64,000 nucleotides of DNA from Hydrogenophaga sp. (GCF_030651625.1 NZ_JAUSCF010000023.1:1-64000); one strand, 5' to 3'; positions 1 through 11,330 are shown, counted from the first letter of the stretch. Notes: generated by a model from the letters alone, not told the origin. Made by a program: numbers and translations.

Positions 1-133
1 GCAACGCATGGAGAAAAGTCCCACTTCGCCCCCGTTTTTCCGGCTGTGGCTACGGCCACAGTCCTCAAAATCGGCGCCGAATTGGGCTCTTTTCCCACGC
101 GTTTCGCTTCGATGCCTTCTGCCGCGCAGGCTC

Positions 134-1333
134 CTAGCCCACCTGCGCCTCGAAGCCCTCGGCCCGCAGCGCCTCGATCACTTGGTCAATGTGTTCTCGA
201 CCGCGTGTCTGAAGCACCAGTTCGATCGTCACGTTCTGCGCGGCCAGCAACGTGAAGGCGCGCTGGTGGTGCACCTCGTCGATGTTGGCGCCGGCTTCGG
301 CCACGGTGGCCGTGATGCGCGCCAGGTTGCCGGGCACATCACGCGCATTGACCTGGATGCGCGCCAGCCGACCGGCACGTACCATGCCGCGCTCGATGAT
401 GGAGGCCAGCAGCATCGGGTCGATGTTGCCACCGCACAGCACAAGACCGACGCGCTTGCCCGCGAACCGCTCCGGGTGCTTGATGAGCGCAGCGAGACCT
501 GCAGCACCCGCGCCTTCGACCAGCGTTTTCTCAATCTCCAGCAGCATCACGATGGCCTGCTCGATGTCGCCTTCATCGACCAGCAGCAGGTCATCAACCT
601 TCTCGCGGATGATGGCCTGGGTGATCACGCCTGGCGTACCCACGGCAATGCCTTCGGCAATGCTGCTGGCGCCCTGGGGCAGGTGCGTGCCCTTGATGGC
701 GTTGTACATGGCCGGGAACCGCTCGGCCTGCACACCCACGATCTCGATGCCGGGCCGGATCGCCTTCGCCGCCGTGGCCATGCCGGCAATGAGCCCGCCG
801 CCGCCGATGGCCACCACCAGCGTGTCCAGGTCGGGCTGAATGCGCAGCATCTCCAGCGCCACAGTGCCCTGGCCGGCGGCAATGGCTTCGTCGTCGTAAG
901 GGTGCACGAACACCAGGCTCTCGCGCTCGGCGAGTTCCCTCGCGTGGGCACGCGACGCCTCCAATGTGTCCCCATGCAGCACCACCTCGGCGCCGAATCC
1001 GCGCGTGCGCTCGACCTTGACGCCCGGTGTGAAGCGCGGCATCACGATCACGGCGCGCAGGCCCAGGCGCTGCGCGTGGTAGGCCACACCTTGTGCATGG
1101 TTGCCCGCGCTCATGGCGACCACGCCGCGCGCACGCTCCTCGGCGGTGAGTTGCGCCAGCTTGTTGCAGGCGCCGCGCTCCTTGAACGAGGCGGTGTACT
1201 GAAGATTCTCGAACTTCAGGAACACCTGGCAGCCGACGATCTGCGAGATCGTGCGCGATTCCACGAATGGCGTGTCCAGTATCTGGCCGTCCAGCCGCTG
1301 TGCGGCCGCCTCAACGTCTTGTCTTGTCAGCAT
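134..1333 (-). CDS. ilvA: Threonine ammonia-lyase (threonine dehydratase)
   Basis: This 399-residue PLP enzyme deaminates L-threonine to 2-oxobutanoate and ammonia, the entry step to isoleucine or a catabolic step. The PLP lysine is K51 in the ASFKERGACNKL segment, and the glycine-rich phosphate loop AIGGGGLIAG follows near residue 175. A single C-terminal ACT-like domain starts near residue 325 (RIQVNARDVPGNLARI). This matches the short, single-ACT form rather than the roughly 510-residue two-ACT biosynthetic IlvA. The ATG at 1331-1333 gives a start that fits the family. The 133 bases between the window edge and the stop codon show no gene. The product is certain at family level; whether it is biosynthetic or catabolic cannot be decided from sequence. 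Confidence 0.93.
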   Translation of the reverse strand: MLTRQDVEAAAQRLDGQILDTPFVESRTISQIVGCQVFLKFENLQYTASFKERGACNKLAQLTAEERARGVVAMSAGNHAQGVAYHAQRLGLRAVIVMPRFTPGVKVERTRGFGAEVVLHGDTLEASRAHARELAERESLVFVHPYDDEAIAAGQGTVALEMLRIQPDLDTLVVAIGGGGLIAGMATAAKAIRPGIEIVGVQAERFPAMYNAIKGTHLPQGASSIAEGIAVGTPGVITQAIIREKVDDLLLVDEGDIEQAIVMLLEIEKTLVEGAGAAGLAALIKHPERFAGKRVGLVLCGGNIDPMLLASIIERGMVRAGRLARIQVNARDVPGNLARITATVAEAGANIDEVHHQRAFTLLAAQNVTIELVLQTRGREHIDQVIEALRAEGFEAQVG

Positions 1334-1505
1334 GAAGCGATTGTGACGCCATGCCGGCGCATGCAGCGGGTGCGAAAGCCCGACAAATTCCCCACCCTGC
1401 TTGCATCACGCCCTTCCATGAATCATCAAGCTGGGGTATGTTCCGCTTCAATACCGCATTTGGCATGCCCTGGTGGCTTCCGGCGGTGTCAACGGAGGTG
1501 TCTGG

Positions 1506-3917
1506 ATGGCCAAACGCACGGTGCAGCCCGTCGAGACTGTGTCTCGCCCGGCGCTGGACCCGAAAGAGTCGCGCGAAGGGCGAAGCCATTTCGTGGGCGA
1601 AGGCCGTGTGTTTGTGCCCCATGGCTTGCGTCAGGCCCCGGTGCTCGATCTGATGTGTTCACATTTCGTGCTCACGCTGGCCGCCCGACAAGGCCCGCGT
1701 TTCAACGTGCGCCGGGATCTCAACACCATGCTCTCGCTGGCCGGGCGCCACCTGGTCTGGCCACTCACCGTGCTGGCCCGGTTGCGTGATTTCCTGAACC
1801 GGCGCTGTCGCGACAACGACCTGTGGAGCGGCCAGGAGCAGCTCTCGATCCCTGCGTTCATGGAACGTTATGGCGTGTGGCGTGGCCCCTACGAAGAGGG
1901 CACGCTTTTTTTCTATCTCGATGAATACGCCAAGGAGTCCCCCAAGGACTTGCTGGCGGTGCTGGCGGTGACCGGCGACTGGCTCAGCCAGGCGCTCAAG
2001 AAGCAGTCCACGCTGGTGGAGAAGAACATCGACGCACTGGCCGGACTGCTGCAGCTCAACCGGGCCGAACGGGCATTGCTGCTCTACGGCACGCTGGCGC
2101 GCTACCAGCGCGACCTGCGATCCATCCTGGTCGAATTCAAGGTGAACAACGCGCCAGAGGCCTACGCGGCCATTGCCGACGTGGCGGGCGTGAAAGCCAG
2201 TGAAGTGGGAGAGGCGCTGCGGGCGGGTTCGCGGCTGGAACGCATCGGCATGGTGGAGAACCTGATCTCCGAGCACAACATCACCGACCTGGCCGACCTG
2301 ATGAAGGTCAGCGAGAAACTGCCTCCGGTGCTGATGCGCGAGTACCGCACCCAGAGCGAACTCATGGCGGTGTTCACCCGGCCTGCCGCCAGTTCGGCCC
2401 TGGGTGTCAAGGATTTTGCATACGTGGGCGAAGACGTGCGCTTGCTCTGCGGTTTGCTGCGTGAAGCGGTGGCACGCCGCGAACCCGGCGTGAACGTTTT
2501 GCTGTATGGCCCCCCCGGCACCGGCAAAACCGAGCTGGCACGCGTGGTGGCGCATGCAGCGGGACTGGAACTGTTTGAAGTGGAATACGCCGATCGCGAC
2601 GGCAACGCGCTGAGCGGCCGCGATCGCTACAGGTCGCTGCAGATCGCCCAGGTGTTTCTGAAGGGAACCGCACATTCCGCGCTGCTGTTTGACGAGGTGG
2701 AAGACGTGTTCCCGCCCATCTCCAGCGAGGCGGCACAGATCATGGCGCGTGCCGAACATGTGGCGCCCTCACACACCAGCAGCGTCAGCGGCAAGGCCTG
2801 GGTGAACCAGATACTGGAATCGAACGCGGTGCCCACACTCTGGGTGACCAACCGCATCGAACAGATTGATCCGGCGTTTCGTCGCCGATTTGCCTATCAC
2901 CTGGAACTCAAGAGCCCGCCACCGGGCGCGCGCGAGCAACTGGTGCGCAAGACGCTGGAAGGTACCGCGGTGTCTGATGCGCTGGTGGCGCGCCTGACGG
3001 AACGCAAAGGCCTCACGCCCGCGCAGATCCGCACCGCCGTGCGTTTTGCAGAATTGGCATCTGGCCCGGGTAAAGCCGGCGCGCGCCGTACGCCGAAGGG
3101 GCCATCCAGGGTGGTACCGCTGCTCGACGACCTGATCGAGCGCCAGCTGCGCAATGCCGACCTCGCCCTGGGCCGCCGGCCCGACCTGGTGCAGCGCCCA
3201 AGCGTGACCCAGTACAGCCTGGACATGCTGAACGTGGATTCGCGCTATGAGCTGCCGCGCATCATCAACGCCCTGAAAGCGCGTGGGCACGGGTGCCTGT
3301 GTTTTCATGGTGCGCCCGGCACCGGCAAGACCGCGCTGGCCGAACATCTGGCCCAGCAGCTCGAACGACCGCTCGTGATCCGGCGCGCCAGCGACCTGGT
3401 GAGCAAGTTCGTGGGCGAGACCGAGCAGCAGATGGCCGCCATGTTCCGCGAGGCCGAGTCGGAAAAGGCGGTGCTGCTGCTGGACGAAGCCGACAGCTTC
3501 CTGCAGGACCGCAGGGGTGCGCAACGCACCTACGAAGTGACCGAGGTGAACGAGATGCTGCAGGGCATGGAGCGTTTTGCCGGCATCTTCATCTGCACCA
3601 CCAACCTGATGGACAGCATCGACCAGGCGGCGCTGCGGCGCTTCACCTTCAAGATCCGCTTCAAGCCGCTCACGGCGGTGCAACGCGAGACCATGTTCGT
3701 GACGGAAGCGCTCGATGGCGATGTGGCGCGGTTCGACGCAGGGCTGGCGGCGCGACTGCTGAAGCTCGATCAGCTGTGCCCGGGTGACTTTGCAGCGGTG
3801 AAACGCCAGGTGGAGATCCTTGCGGAGGCGCTGGCGCCCGAGGAATTCATGGCCCAGCTCGAAGCCGAGCACCGCATCAAACCGGAAGTGCGCGAATCTA
3901 GAACCATTGGGTTCTAG
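1506..3917 (+). CDS. Tandem AAA+ ATPase, cytosolic
   Basis: The product is about 803 residues. GGAGGTG at 1494-1500 places the start at the ATG of 1506 (MAKRTVQPVE). An N-terminal alpha-helical region of about 300 residues precedes two AAA+ modules. The first has Walker A GPPGTGKTE near residue 335 and Walker B LLFDEVED; the second has Walker A GAPGTGKTA near residue 601 and Walker B LLLDEADS, followed by an arginine-rich segment (ALRRFTFKIRF). The layout resembles CDC48/FtsH-like remodelling ATPases, but there is no protease domain and no membrane segment. Substrate and role are unknown, and it appears to stand alone between divergent and convergent neighbours. The ATPase assignment is firm; any process is not. 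Confidence 0.85.
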   Translation: MAKRTVQPVETVSRPALDPKESREGRSHFVGEGRVFVPHGLRQAPVLDLMCSHFVLTLAARQGPRFNVRRDLNTMLSLAGRHLVWPLTVLARLRDFLNRRCRDNDLWSGQEQLSIPAFMERYGVWRGPYEEGTLFFYLDEYAKESPKDLLAVLAVTGDWLSQALKKQSTLVEKNIDALAGLLQLNRAERALLLYGTLARYQRDLRSILVEFKVNNAPEAYAAIADVAGVKASEVGEALRAGSRLERIGMVENLISEHNITDLADLMKVSEKLPPVLMREYRTQSELMAVFTRPAASSALGVKDFAYVGEDVRLLCGLLREAVARREPGVNVLLYGPPGTGKTELARVVAHAAGLELFEVEYADRDGNALSGRDRYRSLQIAQVFLKGTAHSALLFDEVEDVFPPISSEAAQIMARAEHVAPSHTSSVSGKAWVNQILESNAVPTLWVTNRIEQIDPAFRRRFAYHLELKSPPPGAREQLVRKTLEGTAVSDALVARLTERKGLTPAQIRTAVRFAELASGPGKAGARRTPKGPSRVVPLLDDLIERQLRNADLALGRRPDLVQRPSVTQYSLDMLNVDSRYELPRIINALKARGHGCLCFHGAPGTGKTALAEHLAQQLERPLVIRRASDLVSKFVGETEQQMAAMFREAESEKAVLLLDEADSFLQDRRGAQRTYEVTEVNEMLQGMERFAGIFICTTNLMDSIDQAALRRFTFKIRFKPLTAVQRETMFVTEALDGDVARFDAGLAARLLKLDQLCPGDFAAVKRQVEILAEALAPEEFMAQLEAEHRIKPEVRESRTIGF

Positions 3918-3921
3918 ATTC
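3894..3921. other. Perfect 12-bp inverted repeat over a stop codon
   Basis: GAATCTAGAACC at 3894-3905 and GGTTCTAGATTC at 3910-3921 are exact reverse complements around a 4-base loop. The TAG stop codon of the AAA+ gene lies in the right arm. There is no T-tract, so it is not a standard intrinsic terminator, though it may block 3' exonucleases or pause ribosomes. Confidence 0.6.
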
Positions 3922-3925
3922 TGCT

Positions 3926-4012
3926 GGCCCACCCCCGCGCTGCGCTTTCAGCGCGTCACCCCCTCAAGGGGGCAACGCTGGCGGCCCGGCGAAGCCGGCT
4001 CCGCGGCGTTCT
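3926..4012. repeat. GC-rich intergenic repeat, family A copy
   Basis: This is one of about ten related intergenic elements in the window. It has a CACCCCC start, two short hairpins (CGCGCTGCG...CAGCGCG and CCCCCTCAAGGGGG) and the conserved core GGCCCGGCGAAGCCGG followed by CTCCGCGG. It sits between the convergent AAA+ and amidotransferase genes. Such elements probably end transcripts or protect 3' ends. Confidence 0.7.
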
Positions 4013-4046
4013 GAACCAAGGCACTTCGCGCTCACGGATGTACGGT

Positions 4047-4772
4047 TTATGGGGTTCGAGCCAGTCGTGCGAACGTGGCCAGCACCGATGCCGCTTCGGG
4101 GGTGTTTTTCACTCTCGCGCTGATCTGAGTGGCGTCTTGACCTTCGCGTGCCATCGTCGGGCCCAGACATTCGAGGTAGGCCCGTAGCGCTTCGCCCGAG
4201 AATTCCGGATGGAACTGCACGCCCCAGGCGTTGGTGCCCCAGCGAAAGGCGTGGTGCGGCTCGTGGGCGTTGCTGGCCAGCACGACCGCTCCGGGCGGCA
4301 GGCGCCGCACCGTTTGCCAGTGCACGGCCTGGGCCTCGAAGATGGATGGCAGGTGGCCCAGCAGGGGATCGTCCTGGGTCTGCGGGTGGCGCTGCACCTT
4401 CACCGTTCCGATCTCGACGCCTTCTGGGTGGTGGGTCACTTCGCCGCCGAGTGCGTGCGCCAGCAACTGATGGCCATAGCAGATGCCCAGCGTGGGCACG
4501 GAATGCTTCACCGCCTGCTGCAACCAGGGCACCAGCGCCTCGCTCCAGCGCTCGCGGTCGCTCACCATGGCGTGGGAGCCGGTGATCACGATGCCGGAAA
4601 TGCTGTGCAACGGCGGCGGGGGCTGGTCACCCCGGGCGTCGTGTGTCCGCACCTTCGCACCGCCCTCTCGCAGCCCGACGGCGATCCAGTCGTCAAAGTC
4701 GCCCAGGCGCTGGCGGATGTGGGCGTGGGTGCGGCCGGTTAGCACGATGAGGATGGGGAGGGCGCTCGACAT
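4047..4772 (-). CDS. Class I glutamine amidotransferase-like protein
   Basis: The 241-residue protein has the class I GATase triad: the nucleophile C98 in GICYGHQLLAHALGG, with histidine and glutamate in the QFHPEFSG motif near residue 187. It resembles stand-alone GMP-synthase-like amidotransferases of the YfeJ type that hydrolyse glutamine or act on gamma-glutamyl bonds. No synthase partner is adjacent, so the acceptor is unknown. The ATG is followed directly by the domain start, with no leader. Confidence 0.85.
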   Translation of the reverse strand: MSSALPILIVLTGRTHAHIRQRLGDFDDWIAVGLREGGAKVRTHDARGDQPPPPLHSISGIVITGSHAMVSDRERWSEALVPWLQQAVKHSVPTLGICYGHQLLAHALGGEVTHHPEGVEIGTVKVQRHPQTQDDPLLGHLPSIFEAQAVHWQTVRRLPPGAVVLASNAHEPHHAFRWGTNAWGVQFHPEFSGEALRAYLECLGPTMAREGQDATQISARVKNTPEAASVLATFARLARTP

Positions 4773-4850
4773 GGCTGCAATTTTAGGGAGCCGGATGGTG
4801 AATGCCGGGGCTCAACCTCATGAGGCGGCAGCGAGGCCCCATTCAAAGGC

Positions 4851-4876
4851 AAAAAAAGCCCGTCACATGGACGGGC
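4851..4876 (-). terminator. Rho-independent terminator
   Basis: Read on the minus strand, GCCCGTC and GACGGGC form a 7-bp GC-rich stem with a 5-base loop, followed by a run of seven T. It lies about 70 bases downstream of the hypothetical gene ending at 4945 and fits as its terminator. Confidence 0.88.
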
Positions 4877-4944
4877 AAGAGGAGAGAAGAAAGTTGAAAA
4901 GGAAGCGATTGCATGAGGCAGAGAAAAGCCCCTGATTCTGACGC

Positions 4945-5289
4945 TCAGTGCACCAGGGCCATGGGACCGGTGGGCAGCTCGTCGGGCGAGTAGTCGGGGT
5001 GGTGATCGACCAAAAACCGAAGTTTCTGGTCCAGCCGCGCCACGCGGGTGTGCGCAATGCTTTCGCAATGGTGTTTTGAAATCAGCGCGAACAGCTTGCT
5101 GCGCAGGAACCAGAGGTCCTTGGGGCTCTCGCACATCATGAGCGAGGCCTGCAAACGGGTGCGAACGGGATCCTTGATGTCGGACATGGCATCGTGAAAC
5201 TCGTCGACGATGAAGTCCAGTTCCAGGACCTGTGTGTCGTGGTAAGTCTCTTTCGACTTTTTGCCAAACCAGGGCAGTTTGAAGAACAT
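4945..5289 (-). CDS. Conserved hypothetical protein, about 114 aa
   Basis: The start at 5289 (MFFKLPWFGKK) is preferred because a GGAG lies 6 bases upstream on the coding strand; an ATG at 5301 in the same frame would add four residues. The protein is hydrophilic, helical and rich in charged residues, with no signal peptide or recognisable motif. It is monocistronic and has its own terminator at 4851-4876, which argues that it is a real expressed gene. I do not recognise a family. Confidence 0.65.
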   Translation of the reverse strand: MFFKLPWFGKKSKETYHDTQVLELDFIVDEFHDAMSDIKDPVRTRLQASLMMCESPKDLWFLRSKLFALISKHHCESIAHTRVARLDQKLRFLVDHHPDYSPDELPTGPMALVH

Positions 5290-5476
5290 GCCGCACTCCA
5301 TTTGTGATGTTCGGGGGTTCGCCGGGAACAGCCCGGGCTCATCCGCTTCATCGACCAAACGGTGTAAGAGCTTGAGCTTTTCTTCAGAGAAAAGGGGGTC
5401 TCACCGACAGGCGGTCGGCCTTAAAAATGGGAGTCCCACATAGGTAGACAGTCGCAGTCGAAATGACTGTTCGTAC

Positions 5477-7381
<1,905 letters not shown>

Positions 7382-7447
7382 GAATCGATCTGTTGGGTTC
7401 TGGGTTCGCGTCTTCGTCCGTGGAGGCGAACAGGGTGCCACTGCGGG

Positions 7448-7867
7448 TCACATCTGTTCCCATGGAAGGCCATCGAACCGCCATCCATTCAGGCTGGAGC
7501 GTTTGAACGCATCGTTGAGCTCGCCTTCAAAGCCGTGCACCACGTGCGCCACTTCCTTGAAGCCCGCTGCTTCCAGCGCCATTCCGGCGTCGAGCGTGCG
7601 CTTGCCACTGCGGCAGATCAGCAGCACCGGCCGCTCCTTGTTGCCAGCTTCGTCCTCCACCGCCGCCGCAAATCGCGCCGGATCGGGGGTCAGGTCGGGG
7701 TATTCGTACCAGGGAATGTTCTCTACGCCAGGCGGCCGACCCACGTAAAGCGACTCGATCTCCATGCGCACGTCGACGAACAGCGGTGCGTCCTGGCCCA
7801 GCGCGGCGCGTCGCGCGGTCTCGGCCTGCAGCCATGCCCAGGCTTCCTTGGGGAGCAGGTGATTCAT
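7448..7867 (-). CDS. Rhodanese-like domain protein
   Basis: This 139-residue single-domain rhodanese has the active-site loop CRSGKRT, with the cysteine that carries persulfide sulfur, and the DVRMEIESLYVG segment typical of the fold. It has no signal peptide, so it is probably cytosolic. It lies just upstream of recQ on the same strand with a gap of only a few tens of bases. Sulfur donor and acceptor are unknown. Confidence 0.87.
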   Translation of the reverse strand: MNHLLPKEAWAWLQAETARRAALGQDAPLFVDVRMEIESLYVGRPPGVENIPWYEYPDLTPDPARFAAAVEDEAGNKERPVLLICRSGKRTLDAGMALEAAGFKEVAHVVHGFEGELNDAFKRSSLNGWRFDGLPWEQM

Positions 7868-7923
7868 AAGGGATATTGTCGGGCATGGGCCGTCCGGGAC
7901 TCAGGCCGCTGTCATGCGGCCTC

Positions 7924-8499
7924 CTAGACCGGCTCAAGTGATCGATGCGGGGCCACAGGCAGTCTGACCGTGATGAGGTCACCGGCCCGCACCACGCCGC
8001 TCGCCGTGACCACACCCATCACGCCCGCCTTGCGCACCAGTGCTCCGTCCGACGAGCGGTCCAGCACGGCAGCCATGAGCCCTTCCTGGAACCGGTTGAG
8101 CTGGTGACAAGGGTTGCGCAGCCCCGTCAGTCTGACGATGGCGGACGGCCCCAGGTGCAATTCGGTGCCCACCGGCAGCGCAAGAAGATCGAGATGGCGG
8201 GTGGTGATGTTTTCGCCGATCTGACCGTGTGACACGGAGAAACCCTGGGTGTCCAGTTCCTCGAGGAGTTCTGCGTGAATGAGGTGAATCTGTCGCAGGT
8301 TCGGTTGCCCGGGATCGCGTGCGACCCGGGACCGATGCTGCACCGTGATGCCGCAATGGGCATCACCCTCGACCCCCAGTCCTGCGATCAACCGAATCTG
8401 CTCGACTACCCCTTTCGAGAAAACGTGTGCCGCCTCACTGGCGACGGCCTGGACGATTGGTTGCGGCGAGTCATTCAATGAAATGTCCTCCGACGCCAT
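7924..8499 (-). CDS. MOSC domain-containing protein
   Basis: MOSC domains bind the molybdenum cofactor or carry persulfide sulfur. The protein of about 191 residues shows GVEGDAHCG early and PCHQLNRFQEGLM late, which are hallmarks of the YiiM/MOSC family, including a conserved cysteine. The ATG at 8499 (MASEDISLND) is preferred, since the N-terminal extension in the same frame has no family character and other starts lack a ribosome binding site. It runs divergently from the metH half that follows. Confidence 0.85.
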   Translation of the reverse strand: MASEDISLNDSPQPIVQAVASEAAHVFSKGVVEQIRLIAGLGVEGDAHCGITVQHRSRVARDPGQPNLRQIHLIHAELLEELDTQGFSVSHGQIGENITTRHLDLLALPVGTELHLGPSAIVRLTGLRNPCHQLNRFQEGLMAAVLDRSSDGALVRKAGVMGVVTASGVVRAGDLITVRLPVAPHRSLEPV

Positions 8500-8615
8500 G
8501 CGTTGAACTGAAAGGTGAGTTGAACCGTGACGCTCACGGATGATTATTCTGCACATCGGCAAGGACGGATGATCCACTGCGCGCGGCAACCGCCTGACTT
8601 CCTACAATCGGGTCC

Positions 8616-9662
8616 ATGACCACCCCGACCTACACCCGCGCCCAGGCACTGCCCGCCATCCTCTCGCAACGCATTGCCATTCTGGATGGCGCCATGGGGA
8701 CCATGATCCAGCGTTTCAAGCTGGGCGAGGCGCAGTACCGGGGCGAGCGGTTCAAGGACTTTCACAAAGACGTGAAGGGCAACAACGAGTTGCTGAGCCT
8801 GACGCAGCCGCAGGTGATCCAGGACATTCACGAGGGCTATCTGGCCGCTGGCGCCGATCTGATCGAGACCAACACCTTTGGTGCCACCACGATCGCGCAG
8901 GAAGACTACGACATGGCCGATCTGGCCCGCGAGATGAACCTGGCTTCGGCCCGCATCGCCCGTGCGGCCTGTGACAAGTTCAGCACGCCCGACAAGCCGC
9001 GCTTCGTGGCCGGCGCCCTGGGCCCTACGCCAAAAACCGCCAGCATCAGCCCCGACGTGAACGACGCTGGCGCCCGCAATGTGACCTTCGAGCAATTGCG
9101 TGCGGCCTACCACGAGCAGGTGGAAGCGCTGGTGGAAGGCGGGGCGGACGTGCTGCTGCTGGAAACGATTTTTGACACGCTCAACGCCAAAGCCGCGCTG
9201 TTCGCCATCGACGAATACTTTGAAAACAGTGGCGAACGCCTGCCGCTGATCATCAGCGGAACCGTCACGGATGCCTCGGGCCGGATCCTCAGTGGGCAGA
9301 CCGTGACCGCCTTCTGGGCCAGCGTGCGCCACCTGCAGCCGCTGGCGGTGGGCCTGAACTGCGCTCTGGGCGCCACCCTCATGCGCCCCTACATCCAGGA
9401 ACTGGCCAAGGTCGCGGGCGACACCTTCATCAGTTGTTATCCCAACGCCGGCCTGCCCAACCCGATGAGCGAAACCGGCTTCGACGAAACGCCTGAGGTC
9501 ACCGGCCGCCTCCTGCGCGAGTTTGCGTCTGAAGGGCTGGTGAACATTGTGGGCGGCTGCTGCGGCACCACGCCTCAGCACATCGAGGCCATTCGCGTCG
9601 GCGTGGAACCGCTGGCGCCACGCAGTCTGCGCAAGGACTTCTTCTACCGCGAAGCTGCCTGA
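8616..9662 (+). CDS. metH: Methionine synthase, homocysteine-binding half
   Basis: The 348-residue protein equals the first module of cobalamin-dependent methionine synthase, which binds homocysteine on zinc. Zinc ligands are visible as C249 (GLNCALG) and the pair C315-C316 (GGCCGTTP), and the N-terminus has the usual DGAMGTMIQ. In E. coli the whole enzyme is one chain of about 1227 residues; here the folate, cobalamin and reactivation modules are encoded 24 kb away at 33128-35929. The split is seen in many Burkholderiales. No riboswitch is evident upstream of this half, unlike the other. Confidence 0.93.
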   Translation: MTTPTYTRAQALPAILSQRIAILDGAMGTMIQRFKLGEAQYRGERFKDFHKDVKGNNELLSLTQPQVIQDIHEGYLAAGADLIETNTFGATTIAQEDYDMADLAREMNLASARIARAACDKFSTPDKPRFVAGALGPTPKTASISPDVNDAGARNVTFEQLRAAYHEQVEALVEGGADVLLLETIFDTLNAKAALFAIDEYFENSGERLPLIISGTVTDASGRILSGQTVTAFWASVRHLQPLAVGLNCALGATLMRPYIQELAKVAGDTFISCYPNAGLPNPMSETGFDETPEVTGRLLREFASEGLVNIVGGCCGTTPQHIEAIRVGVEPLAPRSLRKDFFYREAA

Positions 9663-9663
9663 T

Positions 9664-9756
9664 TGGGCCCACCCCCGCAGCGCTTCGCGCTACCCCCTCC
9701 AGGGGACGATACACCAGTGGCCCGGCAGAGCCGGTTCCACGGTATCTCTGGATGAA
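9664..9756. repeat. GC-rich intergenic repeat, family A copy
   Basis: CACCCCCGCAGCGC, a short CCCCTCCAGGGG hairpin and GTGGCCCGGCAGAGCCGG follow the metH half. The copy is diverged. The stretch from 9757 to 9980 holds no gene that I can support. Confidence 0.65.
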
Positions 9757-9980
9757 GGCACTTCTCGCGGACGGAATCCTTGCTTATCGCGTGGTTTCGG
9801 TCTTCAGGCGCACGGGGTGGCGCTTCGGGCAAAAGAATCCGATCCCTGTCTGGGCCGCGCATGAGGGCAAAGTTGCGACAGTCCTGTGGTTTGTTTCACG
9901 AAAGGCGCGTTCGTAGAACGTGAGCCAAGGGCTTGAACATGGTGCATAAAACGCCAATGCAGCATAATCGACCGTCCCAT

Positions 9981-10123
9981 CAAGGGGAGTAGTCGATCAG
10001 CCAGCGGGTTTTCAGCCCGCCCCGGCTGAAGGGGTTTTCGTCAGCACGCTGCTTTGGCCATTCAGGCCGGGGCGGCCGGAAACCTCAGGCCGGGCGCCAT
10101 GCCCAGGCCCTGGCAAGACCTTG
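9981..10123 (+). promoter_or_regulatory. yybP-ykoY family (Mn2+) riboswitch
   Basis: The 5' side carries CAAGGGGAGTAGTCG and the 3' side GGCAAGACCTTGGGGG. These are the two conserved ends of the yybP-ykoY motif: GGGGAGTAG in the first internal loop and CAAGACCTT closing the basal stem. CAAGG at 9981-9985 pairs with CCTTG at 10119-10123. GTCAGCACG near 10040 fits the conserved inner segment. This class senses Mn2+ and is known upstream of TerC and MntP genes; here a TerC gene starts 37 bases downstream. Confidence 0.9.
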
Positions 10124-10159
10124 GGGGTGTTTTCAACACCACCAATCGAGGTCTTTCTC

Positions 10160-11110
10160 ATGGAATCAATTGCGCCACCCTGGCTGTGGCTTGTGTTCGT
10201 CGCGTTCGTGATCGCGGCGCTTTTCGTGGACTTCGCCGTGCTCAAGAAGCAAGGCTCCCACGAGGTGGGGGTGCGGGAGGCCCTCTGGTGGTCGCTGGCC
10301 TGGGTGCTGCTCAGCCTGGTGTTCAACGCGATGTTCTGGTGGGCGGTGAAGGACATGTCCGGCTCCACGGCCGTGGCCAACGAGAAGGCGCTGGAGTTCC
10401 TGACCGGCTACCTGATCGAGAAGAGCCTGGCGGTGGACAACATCTTCGTCTTCCTGCTCATCTTCACCTACTTCGCTGTGCCGCCCGCGTTCCAGAAGCG
10501 CGTGCTGATGATCGGCATCATCGGCGCCATCGTGCTGCGCACGGTGATGATCCTGGTGGGCGCCTGGCTGCTGGACCAGTTTCACTGGATTCTTTATCTG
10601 TTCGGTGCCTTCCTCATCCTCACCGGCGTGAAGATGTGGTGGGCCGCCGGCCAGGAAGAAAGCCTGGACGACAACCCTGCGCTCAGGCTGCTGCGCAAGG
10701 TGTTGCCGGTGAGCAAGGAATACGACGGCGAGAAGTTCTGGACGCTTGAGAACGGCAAGAAGATTGCCACGCCGCTGCTGATGGTGGTGGCGCTGGTGGC
10801 CATGACCGACGTGATCTTCGCAGTCGACTCCATCCCGGCCATTTTCGCCATCACCAAGGATCCGTTCATCGTGCTGACCAGCAACGTGTTCGCCATCCTG
10901 GGCCTGCGAGCCATGTTCTTTTTGCTGCAGGCGGCCGCCAGCCGCTTCCACCTGCTGAACTACGGCCTGGCGGTGATCCTGGTGTTCATCGGCACCAAGA
11001 TGATGATCATCGACATCTACAAGATCCCGGTGGCGATCTCTTTGGGTGTGGTCATGGGCATTCTGGTGATCACCATGATCTGGAGCTCGAAGACCGCTCC
11101 GAATACGTAG
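10160..11110 (+). CDS. TerC/Alx family integral membrane protein
   Basis: The 316-residue protein has about eight hydrophobic segments and both TerC acidic motifs: KSLAVDNIFVF in one helix and MTDVIFAVDSIPAIFA in another. Family members are linked to Mn2+ export (Alx, MeeF) and metal insertion into secreted proteins. The ATG at 10160 is preceded by GAGG about 9 bases upstream. Control by the upstream yybP-ykoY riboswitch supports a role in Mn2+ homeostasis rather than tellurite resistance. The gene is monocistronic and ends in a repeat-filled convergent gap. Confidence 0.92.
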   Translation: MESIAPPWLWLVFVAFVIAALFVDFAVLKKQGSHEVGVREALWWSLAWVLLSLVFNAMFWWAVKDMSGSTAVANEKALEFLTGYLIEKSLAVDNIFVFLLIFTYFAVPPAFQKRVLMIGIIGAIVLRTVMILVGAWLLDQFHWILYLFGAFLILTGVKMWWAAGQEESLDDNPALRLLRKVLPVSKEYDGEKFWTLENGKKIATPLLMVVALVAMTDVIFAVDSIPAIFAITKDPFIVLTSNVFAILGLRAMFFLLQAAASRFHLLNYGLAVILVFIGTKMMIIDIYKIPVAISLGVVMGILVITMIWSSKTAPNT

Positions 11111-11214
11111 CACCCCCCTGCGCCGCTGACGCGGCTTCCCCCCTCCGTAGCGCGCCTGCGGCGCTTCGAGGGGGGACGGCAGCTTGGGCCGGCGGAGCCG
11201 GACCCTTGCTGCCC
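11111..11214. repeat. Family A repeat, forward copy of an inverted pair
   Basis: CACCCCCCTGCGCCGCTGACG starts just after the terC stop and includes a CCCCCCTCC...GGGGGG hairpin and GGGCCGGCGGAGCCGG. It pairs in inverted orientation with the copy at 11331-11453, so that the whole convergent gap can fold as one long stem. No gene is seen between the two copies. Confidence 0.75.
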
Positions 11215-11330
11215 TTGGATTTGGCTGCCCTTCATTGGCGGAGAGGCTGAGGTATGCGCGAAACCTCAAGCGCGAGGAGCGAAGGGGAGTCTACTGACAG
11301 TGTCCAATCCAAGAAGCCACCGGCGCGAAG

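Noticed and set aside
8..1789. A long open frame antisense to ilvA and into the next gene
   Set aside because: It is a high-GC shadow of the threonine dehydratase gene, with no family character and histidine/arginine-rich composition.
1659..2759. Large antisense frame across the AAA+ ATPase
   Set aside because: Shadow of the ATPase; no motif and no start signal.
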